From the NCBI GenBank assembly GCA_963920575.1, contig OY986966.1:18161888-18225887 (forward strand): DNA of 64,000 bases. The letters are read 5' to 3'. A program made the position numbers and the translations under genes. Of this stretch, positions 41,399 to 52,955 are shown one piece after another. The first letter of the stretch is position 1. Each line of letters opens with the position of its first letter. The stretch comes from Narthecium ossifragum (Eukaryota > Streptophyta > Magnoliopsida > Dioscoreales > Nartheciaceae). The notes below the pieces were generated by a model. The model made no database searches, had not been told where the DNA came from, and saw nothing but the letters and a program-made list of their open reading frames with translations.

Positions 41399-44300
41399 AT
41401 GTCTAGTTCTGAGAGCCCAGCGTCTTCGTCCCAAGGAAACAAGGTATCCTTGTACCTTGATTTCTCGTGCCCTTCCGCCAAGTTCTTCAGGAAGTTTTTG
41501 GATGAAGAAGATGCCACTCTTCTTCCCAATGTCTTTTTTGAGCAAAAAGATTTGATTGATCATAAGCATTATGGGCTAGGTCCGGCTATAATCATTCCTT
41601 CTTCGAAAGCCGATGTTTTTGAAAAATTGGGAGCCTTTTATCCGTCCACCTTGGGGTCTTCCTTGGTTTTCCTACCTAACTTGCCTCCCTCTTTTGATCA
41701 ATGGGTTCATTGAAGAATTCAAAAGGGGTGGTCCGCTTTCGATAGGGACTTTGAGGAGTGGGTTGGGAGAGTGATGGTTGACCCGAAGGGACAGCTTCAA
41801 GTTCTGAAGGGACGGCGTCAAGTGAGGATGATGGAGCTTGAGGACCTTATTTGTCTCCCTTGTCAACCTGTTGACGGTCCATTGCAGCTATCTCTTCTCT
41901 GTTTTTGGAGCATTGAATACAATTGCTTCTAGCTTTCGGATGGGCCCCTTTCTTTTACTTTCTTGGACGTCTTTTTCTTGACCAATACCTCCGTCTCTGG
42001 TGATGATTGTTCTTGACGTCTGAAGAAGCAGATTTCCAGTGGTGGTCTGGCCTGCTCTTCCGACTATCCGGATGCTTGCAGTGCCTATTCTTAATATTGC
42101 AAGGATGAGAAGAGAGAATCGGGTGCGATAACCCGTCGGGAGTTGATACCCTTTTTCAACTGCTGGTAGAATAGGTTTGTGGCTTGCAATCGCTCTACCA
42201 AGATGACGAAGTCTTGGATGCCATTGGCTGAGCACCTTGAAACATCGAACAGGTGGGTAGGCTTTGCAACCCTTCTCCTTGGTATGTTATATCGATGCCT
42301 CAGGGAAGCATACCAACGTTGTTTCAAGAGGGGCTAATCCGGTCCCATGTGTCTGGTGCAGCGATGGGCTCATGCCTACTTCCAACACCAATCGAGTTTG
42401 GGGCATGAGGGGAAGCATTTCCTGGCGGCTTGCTCAGCACAAGGTTTCTTGGGCCGTCCCTCACTTCTCGAGCTCAGTCCTCCACTCTCCCTTTTCCTAC
42501 CATTTTGAAGGGGTGTCGACATCCGATCCTCGGTGCAGGTGGATGACGTGGGACGTTGTCGGCTTCTGGCTCACCGATCGGTTTCGGGTTTTACACCCCA
42601 ACCTGGATTTTTGGAGGGATGTATGTATCCCTCGAAACTTGGTTGTGTTAGATATTGACTTGTATCTAGAGCCATATTCTCCGGGTTTGCTTGCCCGATA
42701 GTTCGGGTTCACTCAACTCCCGTCGGTTCCATTTTTCAAGAACCAGTGGCGCATGTCCGACCGGCACAAGGTGTCGGGGGCTGATGCATTTGAGGCTTAC
42801 AGACGGTATTTAGTGAGTGTGCAGGACTTTTTTCCTGACGACATCGAGAGGGGGAGCCTAGTGTTCCGAGACCTTCTTGCAATGGTGGAACCATCCCGGG
42901 TCCATCCCGAGGCCCTGATTCGTGGACTATCTCCACGTCTGGTGGCGTTATATCCAGGCCCTGGAGTTCGAAGTAAGTTCATTACTTGCTCCTTGTTTAT
43001 GTTGATTTGTGTCATTTTGATCTAATCACTCGATGTTAGGGCCTCGAGTGGGTGGTCATCCTAGAGATGGTGATGACAGCAGTGACGAGGGTGATGAATC
43101 TCCTTCGCATCAAAAGAAAAAGGGGAAAGCACCCAAGGGTTAGTTTTCTTTTGTCTTTAATCCTCAATTTCTGAGTTTTTCTTATCTCATTGCGCTCCCT
43201 TGAATTCAGCTCCGAAGCGGAAGAGGGATGATGCTGATGATGATGATTACCAACCATTTCAGATGTAGATAGAGTCTCTTGATAGGGCTTACTCGAATGG
43301 GGGCTAGCTCCAAGAATGAGTCCCTACTGTTGGTTCCAGGTATGTTCCTGTGTCCATCCCTCAGAAAGATGTTGGCCACCCAGTGGAGTCTTCAAAGGCC
43401 TTTGTGGTCGAGGATAGGTCGGATGACCAGCCACTCCGACCACAGAGAAGGTTATTAAGTAGGGCTTCTGCGAGCGGGAGCCGACCTTAGGAGCAAGTCC
43501 CTGTGCTTGAAGTCACTTCAACCCCCACGTCCATTTCTCTAGTAGAGGTGAATATGCCGGTGGAGACTCCGGGGGCTCTGTGTTCGAGCCTGAGAGTACT
43601 GTGTCCACCCATCCGACAAAGGTCGTCCAAAAGGTAGTGGCCTCGAGGTTTCTTGAGATCGAACTCACATCTATATCCAGGTCGGTCTTTCCAGAGGAAG
43701 TTGCCCTACCAGTAGAGACTTCAAGGGCTCCCATGGTTCGAGGGAAGTATGATGGTAAAGCAATCATGTCTACTGGGGAGGATGAGTCTGATTCTGGGGT
43801 CTCTACTAGCTAGTTCACTACGGACTGACGCTGGAGATGATCCAAGTGGGCGCTCAGCTTCTTTTGAGTCGCCCTCTTCCTCGGAGCGAGCTCCTAGAGT
43901 GGATGCTAGGGCTGACCTGGAGACCTTGTTGCGGTGGAGGCCTCGTCCCAGTGTTCTATTGGGTGTAAGGGCTAGAGGTATTATCTTCATGCACCCTTTT
44001 TCTTTTGTTTATTTTTATTTATCTCACCTCATGATGCTTCGTTCCCTCATATCTTCGTCCCAACGAAGAACGTATCGCGCAAATTGGTTTGGAGTTCCAG
44101 GATATAGTAGCTTCTATTTTGGTGAGGAAAGCGCAGACTCGTACGATGATCGCTGAGGCGAGGGGGTGATGTCATTGAGATGGGGGGGGGGGGGGGGGGT
44201 GATGTTGCTATCGAGGTTGGAGACGAGGCGATGGAGGAGATGATAGAAGTCGCCACCTGGGAAATGAGTGATGTCGCAGAGGTATGGGGAGGTGTTATTG

Positions 44301-45037
44301 AGGAAGGAGATGAAGTCATCGGGGTACAGGAAAATTCTATACCTTCCATTGCTTCACCCATAATAGTTGTCGAGCCCGTCATCTCAGATAGTGATGCCCC
44401 CTTGGCAGTTTCTGTGGTTTCCTCTGAGCCAGCAATTGTTCACGGAGAGGTGCCATCCGAGGTCCCGGTTCTGACTGGTCTGTTGGCGTTGGAGGCTCCT
44501 ACGGGGTCGGAGGCCGTTCGGGCCCGTGAAGCTGAGACTAGGTGTTCATCTGTCGAGCATCAACCTTCCATCGACAAAGGGAAAAATGTTGTCGAGGAGG
44601 GGGAACCTGTTATGGACGTTGTGGCGCTCGAGGCTGACTGGATGGATCTAGATTATGAGGTCTTCCCCACGTCTTCTTCACCGGGGCTCGAGGGTGATGA
44701 GTCTCATGATGCATACGTCGGTGGGAGCTCTTACATGCCTGTACCTGAGGGATCGGAGCGTCGCACTCTTCGAGAATACATCCAAAGCTTTGCCGATTTG
44801 TCACCTACTTTTAACGGCAACATGGGTGTGTGAAATCTGGCTATTTCCGTGGCTCTCTGGAATGCCATCGAACCCTTCCGTGATTGCAACGTCAGTGAGC
44901 TTTTGGATTTGAATCGTTTTGAGGGCTTGGTTTTGTTTTTTCAGTCGCGGTTGACTGACTTTGTCATCTCGGAATGTATGTTGGCTTTGTTTGACAATAT
45001 GTGGGACATTATAAGGGAGGTTCGACCTCCTATTTAG
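41399..45037 (+). pseudogene. Antisense Tat ORF (plant-mobile-domain-like), right copy
   Basis: Starts MSSSESPASSS, then PSAKFFRKFLDEEDATLLP and LPPSFDQWVH, closely matching 10209-9203. It has scattered stops (after 41713 and further on) and frame changes. Exon 2 is 43040-43138 (acceptor GTTAG, donor GG|GTTAGT) and exon 3 opens at 43210 after TTCAG. The C-terminal part 44180-44833 gives PSEVPVLTGLLALEAP, STEP-like acidic text and LDYEVFPTSSS. A continuation to 45037 reads IEPFRDCNVSELLDLNRFEG and TDFVISECMLALFDNMWDII, ending 8 bp before the oppositely oriented integrase stop. The coiled coil of the left copy is missing. A run of 18 G (44182-44199) lies in the frame. Confidence 0.65.
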
Positions 45038-45044
45038 ACTGCTG

Positions 45045-45597
45045 TTATGTACCAACTTCTATGTTTAATGGGGATTTTAGGAAATTTTCCCTAAGTTCTG
45101 GGATGTTTTGTTTCAGCACTTTCTTGGTGGTCTCATAGATAGATGGTACATATTTCTTGAAGAATTTTCCATTGATTGTATGTTGATGGGTGACGTTGTC
45201 TAGGCTTTGTAGCCAATATGCATTCCCGTATAGGACGTATCGGACTCGGAAGGGTCCTTCCCAATTAGGGCTCAATTTGCTGAACTTCGATTTGATTTAA
45301 TACTCAAATCCATACTCCTTCCAATGTGTCGAGTTCTCCGAGCATCGCCTCTTCATACTGCTCTGGGCTTATGTGGGTTTGGTGCTCTGTTCTAGGAGAT
45401 CTTACTTGGACCTCGACTGGGAGCAAGGCATCATACCCATAAACTAACTCGTAGGGAGTTGTTTCAGTGCTCTCACGTCGAGATGTACGATAGGCCCATA
45501 TGGTCTCGCCTAGGATTTCATGCCATCTCCTCAGATTCCCATCAGTATCGATCATCTGTAGTACATTATATTTAGGGGGATTAGGATGCAGCATCAT
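45045..45597 (-). pseudogene. Tat integrase, C-terminal half, right copy
   Basis: 45597-45304: VLQMIDTDGNLRRWHEILGE, TIWAYRTSRRESTETTPYEL, VYGYDALLPVEVQVRS. After a stop or frame change comes 45275-45045 (SPNWEGPFRVRYVL, HTINGKFFKKYVPSIYE). It matches the left copy (1-420). It is joined to the N-terminal half only if the Pack-MULE 45575-48245 is removed. Confidence 0.85.
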
Positions 45598-45852
45598 AAA
45601 ATGAACTTATCCTGTTAAAAAAACACTAATCAGAAGATTTGTTATCTTAACACCATTTAAGGCTTCAAAATACACATATGCCCCCTCTTCTACAACCACC
45701 TCCAAGAAACGACACCCTCCTCTCGCTCATCCTCCTCCTCCTCTCTCCTCGCCTCCTCACCGCCACCCAACCGCCGCCGCCGCCGCTGCAATCTCCATTC
45801 TACAATTGCTAGCCAGAGATCATCGCCGATATCACGGCGCTCACCTCCTTCC

Positions 45853-46330
45853 GAGCCACCCTACATGAACCCCTTGGTGGTGGAGCCTTGAATGGCGTCG
45901 ATGGGGTCGACGGAGCCCCGAAACACACCGCCACGCCCGGCCTTGATGTCGTGTACGTGGATGCCGTCGATGATGACGTTCTCCACTTATTGGATGGTGA
46001 GGCCGATGCCGCCGATGATGTGTACGATGGTCTTCTGGCTCTATATGATGAGCTCCTCGGACAGTCGGATCCTCATGTTGCAGGTGAAGACAATCCACAG
46101 GGGCTCTTTCTAGATGACGACATGCTGGAGAGTCCCGGGTTTGGCGTTCAGGAGGTTGTTGTCGGAGTCATGGGTGATGACATTGTACCTACCGTACTTC
46201 CCTCCGGTGGTGAAGCAGCCGAAGCCCTTGTTGCAGTTGGCCAGCCTCTTGCGGTGGTTCATCCAGTTTTTGCAACCCTTCCAGCATTGATCGATGGGGT
46301 TCATCGCTCGGCATACCTAATCGTCTCTGT
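45853..46330 (-). pseudogene. Captured pectate lyase gene fragment
   Basis: One minus-strand frame reads MNPIDQCWKGCKNW, NHRKRLANCNKGFG, GGKYGRYNVITHDSDNN and KPGTLQHVVI, stop, then EPLWIVFTCNMRIRLSEELI, stop, SQKTIV, GGIGLTIQ, stop, VENVIIDGIHVHDIKAG and IDAIQGSTTKGFM. This is the N-terminal half of a plant PL1 pectate lyase (NPIDxCWR, LAxCxxGFG, KPGTLRHAVI, EPLWIxF, ITIQxVxNVIIHGLHIHDC), a secreted enzyme cleaving homogalacturonan. Three stops and loss of the Ca-binding catalytic half show a non-functional capture. Its order is that of the spliced or exon sequence; no intron is seen within it. Confidence 0.85.
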
Positions 46331-46549
46331 GTCCCCTTAGAAAAGAGAAAATAATGAACAACATACAAAGAGAAAAGAGAAAGGAGAAAAGAGAAAACTG
46401 AAACAGACGTGCATCGAGCGATCGAATATTTCAAGATACACATCAACATCGACCACACAGCTCCGCGACCTCTCTAGACTTGAGGCACCACCCATTCCAC
46501 CATGCCGACGGCTCCACCTTGTGATCCTTGTAGTTGATGTTGATGTAAA

Positions 46550-47310
46550 AGAAAATAGAATACTGCAATCCATTCATGTACATTGAAAAAGAGAAAAGAG
46601 AATACTGGAGAAGATTGCAACCATGCATGAACGTATAAGTAAAAGAGAAAACTACAAACATTACAACTAAATCATATTTGATAGGTATTCTCTTTTTACA
46701 AAGAGAATATTGCAATCAATTCATGTATATCAACGAAAAAGAGAAAAGATAATACCGCACACCTTTCATGAACACCAAATCCTCTTTCGTAGTATTCTCT
46801 TTTTCTAAAGAGAATATTGCCATCCATTCATGAACGTTAATCGAAAAGGGAGAAGAGCAAACTGAAAAGATCGCATGAGCTCTAAATCCTATTTTATAGG
46901 TATTTTCTTTTTACAAAGAGAATACTGCAATCCATTCATGTATATCAATGAAAAAGAGAAAAGAGAATACCAGAGACCTCTTTCATAGGTATTCTCTTTT
47001 GTCAGAGAGAATATTGCCATCGATTCATGAACATTACTAAAAAAGGGAAAAGAGAAAACTGCAAACAATAAGCATATCACTAAATCCTTCTTGGTAGGTA
47101 TTCTATTTTAACAAAGAAAATACTGCAATCCATTCATGTATATAAATGAAAAAGAGAAAAGAGAATACCGGAGACCTCTTTCATAGGTATTCTCTTTTTC
47201 TAGAGAGAATATTGCCATCCATTCATGAAAATTACTCAAAAAGGGAAAAGAGAAAACTGCAAACAATAGGCATAGCATTAAATCCTTCTTGGTATGTATT
47301 CTCTTTTTAC
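46550..47310. repeat. Tandem repeat of about 150-215 bp units with self-complementary core
   Basis: Units start at about 46548, 46685, 46900, 47098 and 47294. The hallmark is GTATTCTCTTTTTACAAAGAGAATACTGCAA, a near-palindrome (TATTCTCTTT / AAAGAGAATA), followed by CATTCATG and GAGAAAAGAGAAAAC. Four to five copies. Confidence 0.75.
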
Positions 47311-48140
47311 AAAGAGAATACTGCAATTTCCCTCTCCTTCACTGGCATCTCCCCGCGCAATCTCCCTTTCTCTCCATCCCTCCTCCACCACCTCTCTCTC
47401 TCTAGATCCTCGCAACCATCTCCCATCTCCACCCCGACCATCATTGAGGTCGCTATCACCTCGCAACCCCCTTGCCTATGTTCCTGCGAAGCCCACCACT
47501 AGCGATATTCGAGTTTGGATGAAGCCTGGGATGTCTAGATCGAAGGTTGGATGGGATGCGGGAGGCCGGAGAAGGTGAGATGGAGCAGGAATGGTGCCGG
47601 TCCTGAGTGGGGTGGATTTCGGCGGAGTGAGGCGTCATCGGAGTCAGAATGGAGGGAAGAGTGAGACGGGGATCGTCGGAGGCATCGTTGTTTTGGAGTT
47701 GGGTTTGTAGGCGGAGCCGGGGCCGCCGTTGGTTGGTACGGGGTGGAGGAAGAGCTCAAGGTTGATGCCGGTAAGGGGAATGGAGGTGGTCGTTGGGGTT
47801 GCTGCCGGAGATATAGGAGAAGGAGGAGGTCATTGGGGTTGCTGCCGGAGTTAGAGGAGGAGGAGGTCGGGGAATGCTGCGAGGCCATTGGGAGGGGGGA
47901 AGGAGATGGTGGTGGCCACGGAAACAATAGGTTAAGGAGAGGAGGAAGGTGGTGATGGCGACAGAGGAGCTTGGTGATGCTAGCGTTGTTGCCGGAGGCC
48001 AGACTAGCAGCGGTGGTGGCCCGAGGGAGGGGGAGACGACCTCAGGCGGACAGGGGGATGAGAGTAGGGGGGAGAGTGAAATGGACGATGGATTTAAAGT
48101 TGGGATTAGGATTTGGGTTGGGAAAAAAAGGTCATCGGAA
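47311..48140. other. GC-rich segment of the Pack-MULE
   Basis: Open readings on both strands are Pro/Ser/Gly-rich with no recognised domain. A 39-48-bp duplication (GTTGGGGTTGCTGCCGGAG at 47793 and 47838) is present. It may be further captured sequence or a gene start. Confidence 0.35.
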
Positions 48141-48257
48141 ATGCATAACGAATTGTAACCGATCATAGCTATCTTAAAATGGTGTTTATACATTAAAACT
48201 AATGAGGGGGTGTACCAGTTAATAAGTTTGTTTGTTTGGTGGTAAATACTATTTATC

Positions 48258-48795
48258 TATTATTTGTCGATTCAGCTTGGGCATAATAGGGGGTTGAGTT
48301 TAGGATCTTGAATCCCCAATCCTCTACAAACTTTTGCATCTCTTATCCGTTGAAGCTAGTGGCCTGGTAAACGGTGATAGATTGAGGTAATCCAATGTGG
48401 AAAATCATATGTTCTTGAATAAACTTGATGGTGACTGCTTGATTAACCTCTTTAATTTGAATTGCCTCGACCCATTTTGTAAAATAATCAGTGGCGGCCA
48501 GGATATATCTATGCCCTTTGCTCGACACGAGCTCGATAGGGACCATAGTAGCCATAACCCAACCTCTGAATCGGCAGGACTTTATCTCGGAGTGTAGCTC
48601 GGATGTCGGGACTCGTGGTATTTTCCCATGCTTTTGGCACATTACGCATCCCTTCGTGTAATCTATGGCGTCGTTGATCATATCGGGCCAGTAGAAATCG
48701 AATCGTTTAAGTATCCAGGCCATCTTGATCCCAGTTTGATGGGCTCCGCATACGCAGTCGTGAACTTCTCCTAGAGCTCGGAGCGCATCATCCAC
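48258..48795 (-). pseudogene. Tat integrase, N-terminal half, right copy
   Basis: Zinc finger (VCGAHQTGIKMAWILKRFDF, GCVMCQKHGKIP) and core (DYFTKWVEA with the first Asp; FHIGLPQSITVYQATSFNG). The second catalytic Asp in this block (usually TDQG) is Tyr. A stop follows, then QKFVEDWGFKILNSTPYYAQ and AESTNN up to the MULE insertion. Confidence 0.85.
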
Positions 48796-48847
48796 GTTTA
48801 TGCATCGAAGTAGAGGTCCCGTGAAGGATTTGCGGCAGAGCTCGCCT

Positions 48848-49513
48848 TCAAGGAAGAGATATCTGGATGCTCTTTGTCTTAGATCTTTTGCCCGCTGAGC
48901 CTGATGGGTATGTGAGATATTCCATGTAGGGCTTTCTCCAATCGGCCTCCGAGATGAAGTTTATTGACACTTCAGGGAGAGTTACAGTCACTTCCACTTC
49001 TCGACTCGATCCCATTTTAGCCAGTGAGTCGGTCTCAGCGTTATCACTCCATGGGAGATGGGTTAAACGGACCGTCTGGAGCCTCTCGATGTGGTTCCGA
49101 ACTTTGTGTAGTAAGGGTTTGAGATTCGGGCTCGAGCATCGGTATTCTTCGGGTAGCTGCTTGATGACCAGTTGGGAATCACCGATGATCTCAAGGTCAA
49201 GAATATTCATGTCATGGGCGATGTCTAAGCCAAAGATCAAGGCTTGGTATTTGGCCGCATTGTTGGAACATTTGAGGATGAGACGTGCTGAGAAGGTATG
49301 TTTACCTCCTAACGGGAACACAAGGAGGACTCCGACTCTGGCTGAATGCGATATGCTAGATCCGTCGAAGTACAGTTTCCATGGGGTGATATCGACCAAT
49401 TCTACCTCCGATTCAGGCGTCAAAGTCGAGCCATCGTGTCTATGACAAAGATACGCTAGAAAATCAGCCAAAGCTTGGCCTTTTCGTAAGGAATCATATT
49501 TAGATTCCATATA
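48848..49513 (-). pseudogene. Archaeal-type RNase H of the right Tat element
   Basis: Contains KGQALADFLA, the linker before the second RNase H, WKLYFDGSSI (first acidic residue), CSNNAAKYQALIFGL (the usual catalytic Glu is Lys), IIGDSQLVIKQL (Asp) and DNAETDSLAKMG (Asp). It belongs to the extra RNase H of Tat elements. The upstream part (RT, first RNase H) is cut by the copia LTR at 49514. Confidence 0.85.
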
Positions 49514-50292
49514 TGTTGGCAATTTGTGGTGATTTAATCTTGAAATTAATTAGATTTGTATTATGGTTCATACAAGACAAATTGAGGCAAATTTGGATCA
49601 ATGACAAGCTAATCGGGTCAACTTAATCACTGCCGTTAGATTGGAACTTGAGCGAAGTATGATCGGACGGCTGAAAAGAATGACCTAGTTGGTCTTATTG
49701 AGAGGCGGGGATATTTGCAGGTATTTTTTGGCTCTTGGCGGTGACAGTGGGAGACATTAATGTGAGAAGCTTCGGTCAAAGAAATAATAGAGGAGAGAAA
49801 AGAGAGCACGGGGAAAAAGGGAAGAGCGCGTATTGATGATGTCATAGACAAGAAAAGAAATAGAAGAGATTTGAGAGAGGATTTAGGCCTTCAAGTATTT
49901 TGTGAAAGATAATACTGTGAAGTATGATCGACGGATCTCGAAGGCGGAGTAAAGCGTGTTCATCAGTAGGAGCGAGATGACAAGTGCGACCATGTGGAGG
50001 CGATCAATCAAGAAAAAAGAGTTGTAGACCGTGATTCAAGGAGTCGAGCAAGTGCGAGAAGAACGGCATGTATCTGAAGAGTCAGTACAGTGAGTCCGTG
50101 TTAACTTGTGTAAATGGTACTCTTTCTTTTAGTGGATTTATTTCGCTTGGTTATGCGTTGGACCCATGGTTTTTTCCCGTGAGGGTTTTTCCACGTTAAA
50201 AATAATGTGTCTCTTGTCTTGTTCTTGTTTGATTCCCAATATTTATATGCTTCTATATTTTTGGGTAATTAATGGGGGGTAGAATTTTTTCA
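49514..50292 (+). repeat. 5' LTR of the copia element
   Basis: Starts TGTTGGCAATTTGTGG and ends AATTTTTTCA, immediately before the PBS. Contains the copia-type GTGAGGGTTTTTCCACGTTA block near its end. Confidence 0.8.
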
Positions 50293-50294
50293 AG

Positions 50295-50303
50295 TGGTAT
50301 CAG
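50295..50303 (+). other. Primer binding site (initiator tRNA-Met) of the copia element
   Basis: TGGTATCAG two bases after the LTR end, the standard plant copia PBS. Confidence 0.8.
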
Positions 50304-50380
50304 TCTAGAGCAAGTCTTTCTATAATTGTTAGACTTTAAGGCTAGAAGTCAGAAAGTGATCTTAGCAACATATAGCACCC

Positions 50381-51111
50381 ATGGATTTACCCCAAGAAGG
50401 AGGTTCTTCTGATAGACCACCTTTATTTGATGGCTCTAATTATGCCTATTGGAAAGCCCGCATGACCATCTTTCTAAAATCCCTTGATGATAAAGTTTGG
50501 ATGTCTACTATTACAGACTGCACTCACCCTACTATTACTATAGATGATCTGACTGGACCCAAACCTTTTACTTTCCGGGATAAGAAGAAATTGGAAGAGA
50601 GTGGGGATGGAACAACAATGCAATGAATGCTATTCATAGTCCTTTGACAGTTGAAGAGTTTAGAAGAGTTTCCACTTATACAGTTGCTAGGGATCCCTAG
50701 CGCATACGTGAAGTTACCCATGAGAGTACCTCTTCTATTAAAATTTCTAAGCTTCAGCGTCTCATTACTTCTTTTGAACTCCTGCGTATGGATGAGCATG
50801 AATCTTTTGATCAATTTTATGCTAAGTTGAGTGATATTGTTAATTCTTATCATAATCTTGGTGGACCTATGTCAAAATCCAAAATTGTAAGGAAGATTTT
50901 GAGATCTCTGCCTGAACGATTTAGGCCTAAAGTTACTATGATTGAGAAAAGTAGGGATATTGACAATACTGATGTTGATGATCTTGTTAGTGCTTTGCAG
51001 ACTTATGAAACTACCTTCTGAGCGTCCAAGAAAACAGAAATATCTTGCTTTAAAGGTCAATAGAGATTCTGAGAGTGACTCTAGTTGTACTGAGGAAATG
51101 GCTTTGTTAAC
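50381..51111 (+). pseudogene. Copia gag, truncated
   Basis: Begins MDLPQEGGSSDRPPLFDGSN and YAYWKARMTIFLKSLDDKVW (copia gag N-terminal pattern). A frameshift near 50610 leads to WNNNAMNAIHSPL and VEEFRR, a TAG at about 50700, then the UBN2 region (LITSFELLRMDEHESFDQFY, KILRSLPERFRPKVTMIE). A second frame change leads to SERPRKQKYLALK. Lost after 51111 through the Athila insertion. Confidence 0.88.
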
Positions 51112-52538
51112 TGATAAGTCACTAAATGTTCACAATTGAACCCCTTAAGTTAGTTTTGTTATGCCTAGAGCAGTTGTATTTGATAGCTTGTTAGTTGATT
51201 TCAGATTTAATCATGCTTAGAGAAGAAATGCAGAAAATTCGGCTAAAATGTCTAAATAAACTACTTCATCAAGCGTCAGTAATATATTCTCCAGATATTT
51301 GACAAAGGTTGAAATATTCTGAAACTTTGAGATATTGTAAAACACTCAGGGATCTACAACTTTTCTTTTGGACACTTTGCGAGATTCCTCATGGTGTGAT
51401 AGCAGATTTGAAGAATACATTAAGATACATAAGCTGGAAAACTGGTCCGTCGATATTCAGAATATTATTCGTAAACTATTCCAGATAAGTCAGAATATTA
51501 TGAAATCTTTTGGATCTGATAGAAGACTTCCTAATATACATCTCTCATGTTGGACTTGTGTTCAATATCTGAACTAATTGGGCCCAGTTGCACTCGGAAT
51601 AGGCTTCCAGGATTAATTCAGGAAATCCGAGTTGTAGTAGGCGTCCAACTTAACCCAAAACCCTAATTCTGGGAGTTAGCTTATAAAAAGGGCTTTTGCT
51701 GGCCAAAAATCAGAGCCCCCATAGAGAGAAAATAGAGGATTAAGTTTGCTATAGAAGATGGAGATGCGCCGGGGATCTCAAGCGTTCTTCACCAAATTCA
51801 TGGTCGTCATCCACAAGATGAGTGGTTAATCTCTCACTTAGGGATCTCATGAAACTCTAATGTAGCCTTTTTGTATTTTTTTCTAGTAAAATCTTGTAAT
51901 CTTTTCTATGGCATGATCCTTTGAATTCGGTTTTAATGAAAATAGAGTTGAAGGAACCTGGTTGTCCTTTGACATATTTTCAGTCTTACACGATTGTGGT
52001 GCTTGAGTGTAAAGATTCATAGGATGATTTTAATATCGCTTTTGTGTGTGCCTTTGAGAAATTTATGCTAAGCAAAGATAGATTGTACTCATGTTAAGTC
52101 CGAATACAGTCTATGCTAAGCGAAGATAGCCTATGTTGTAGGATAACATGAGTGTTATTTTAGGGATTCATGCGAGCTTAAAAAGTCGTGATTCCATATG
52201 TCTAGATTAGAGAACAAGAGGATACTAGAGAATACAGGAGATGAAATTAGAGTGTATTGAGTAATCCCTAAGTCTTTCTCATATTGATTCATCCCTATCC
52301 TTTTATTGCTTTCTTAGTTAGATTAAATTACATAGTTAATCAAAATCCTTCTCTTTCACCTTCGGATAGAAAGTTTGAGATTGATTTAGTTCTTCTATGT
52401 TGACAATATTTCCTTGTCGTTCGATCCCGTATTTCATCACTATTCTACCCCATAGCTTAGTATTTTGAATAAGGGTTTATAAATTCTATTTTTGATTGGG
52501 TTTGCATTTGTATTTAACGACACGTTTGCAAGCGATCA
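51112..52538 (+). repeat. 5' LTR of the plus-strand Athila-like element
   Basis: TGATAAGTCACTAAATG to AAGCGATCA; aligns with the solo LTR 571-5304 and with the minus LTRs. TATA-like box at 51682-51689 (TATAAAAA). Confidence 0.9.
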
Positions 52539-52543
52539 ATTTT

Positions 52544-52560
52544 TGACGCCGTTGCCGGGG
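52544..52560 (+). other. Primer binding site (tRNA-Asp type, one mismatch)
   Basis: TGACGCCGTTGCCGGGG, 5 nt after the LTR; differs at one base from the relative at 29829-29813. Confidence 0.8.
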
Positions 52561-52955
52561 ATTTACTTGTTCTTCGAAGAAGTTCGTTGATTTCTCTCTT
52601 ACTCTTTTTCTAAGCATAGTTAGATTTCCTTTTTATTTTATTTTATTTTCGTTATTCTGTGTTTAGATCTAGGAATATTTCTTGCAAAAGCCGGATTATT
52701 GCAGCATTAAAATGGCTATTTTTGGAAGAAAAACCCGACTTCAGTCCGTAAGACCGACCGATCGCCCCGAATTCCGATCCATCGCTAAGCGACTGACCAA
52801 TCGCTAATAACACCGACCGATCGCTCAGAGCAGACATAGGTACATTTTTCTAAACTTAAGCTTTCGTTTCATGCTGTGATAAATCCCGGTTTTCTTCTCT
52901 CCTCCGAAACTTCTGTTTTCTTTTTCTTTTCTTTGTGGTGTGTGGTTGACATTAT

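Larger units (their letters stand above)
45575..48245. mobile_element. Pack-MULE-like element inserted in Tat integrase
   Basis: It interrupts integrase between QAESTNN (48258 side) and QMIDTDG (45560 side). Imperfect terminal inverted similarity is visible: left AACTTATCCTGTTAAAAAAACACTAATC... and TTATCTTAACACCATTT versus, inverted from the right, AACTTATTAACTGGTACACC... and TAAACACCATTTTAAGATAG. Flanking TTATATTTA and TACTATTTA (7 of 9) may be the decayed 9-bp TSD. The interior carries a pectate lyase fragment, tandem repeats and a GC-rich block; no transposase. Confidence 0.65.
38866..49513 (-). mobile_element. Tat-lineage Ty3/gypsy element, right copy (5' part lost)
   Basis: Minus-strand element: archaeal-type RNase H (49513-48848), integrase (48795-45045 with an insertion), antisense ORF (41399-45037 plus) and 3' LTR (38866-41199). 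Its gag, RT and 5' LTR are missing, cut by the copia insertion at 49514. A second RNase H before integrase is the hallmark of the Tat lineage. Relative to the left copy it lies inverted. Confidence 0.85.
49514..51111 (+). mobile_element. 5' part of a Ty1/copia retrotransposon
   Basis: LTR, iMet PBS and gag in copia order; cut by the Athila-like LTR at 51112. Everything 3' of gag is lost from the window. Confidence 0.85.

Noticed and set aside
45888..46340. 150-residue acidic plus-strand reading
   Set aside because: Antisense shadow of the pectate lyase fragment.
48954..49445. 163-residue plus-strand reading
   Set aside because: Antisense of the RNase H domain.
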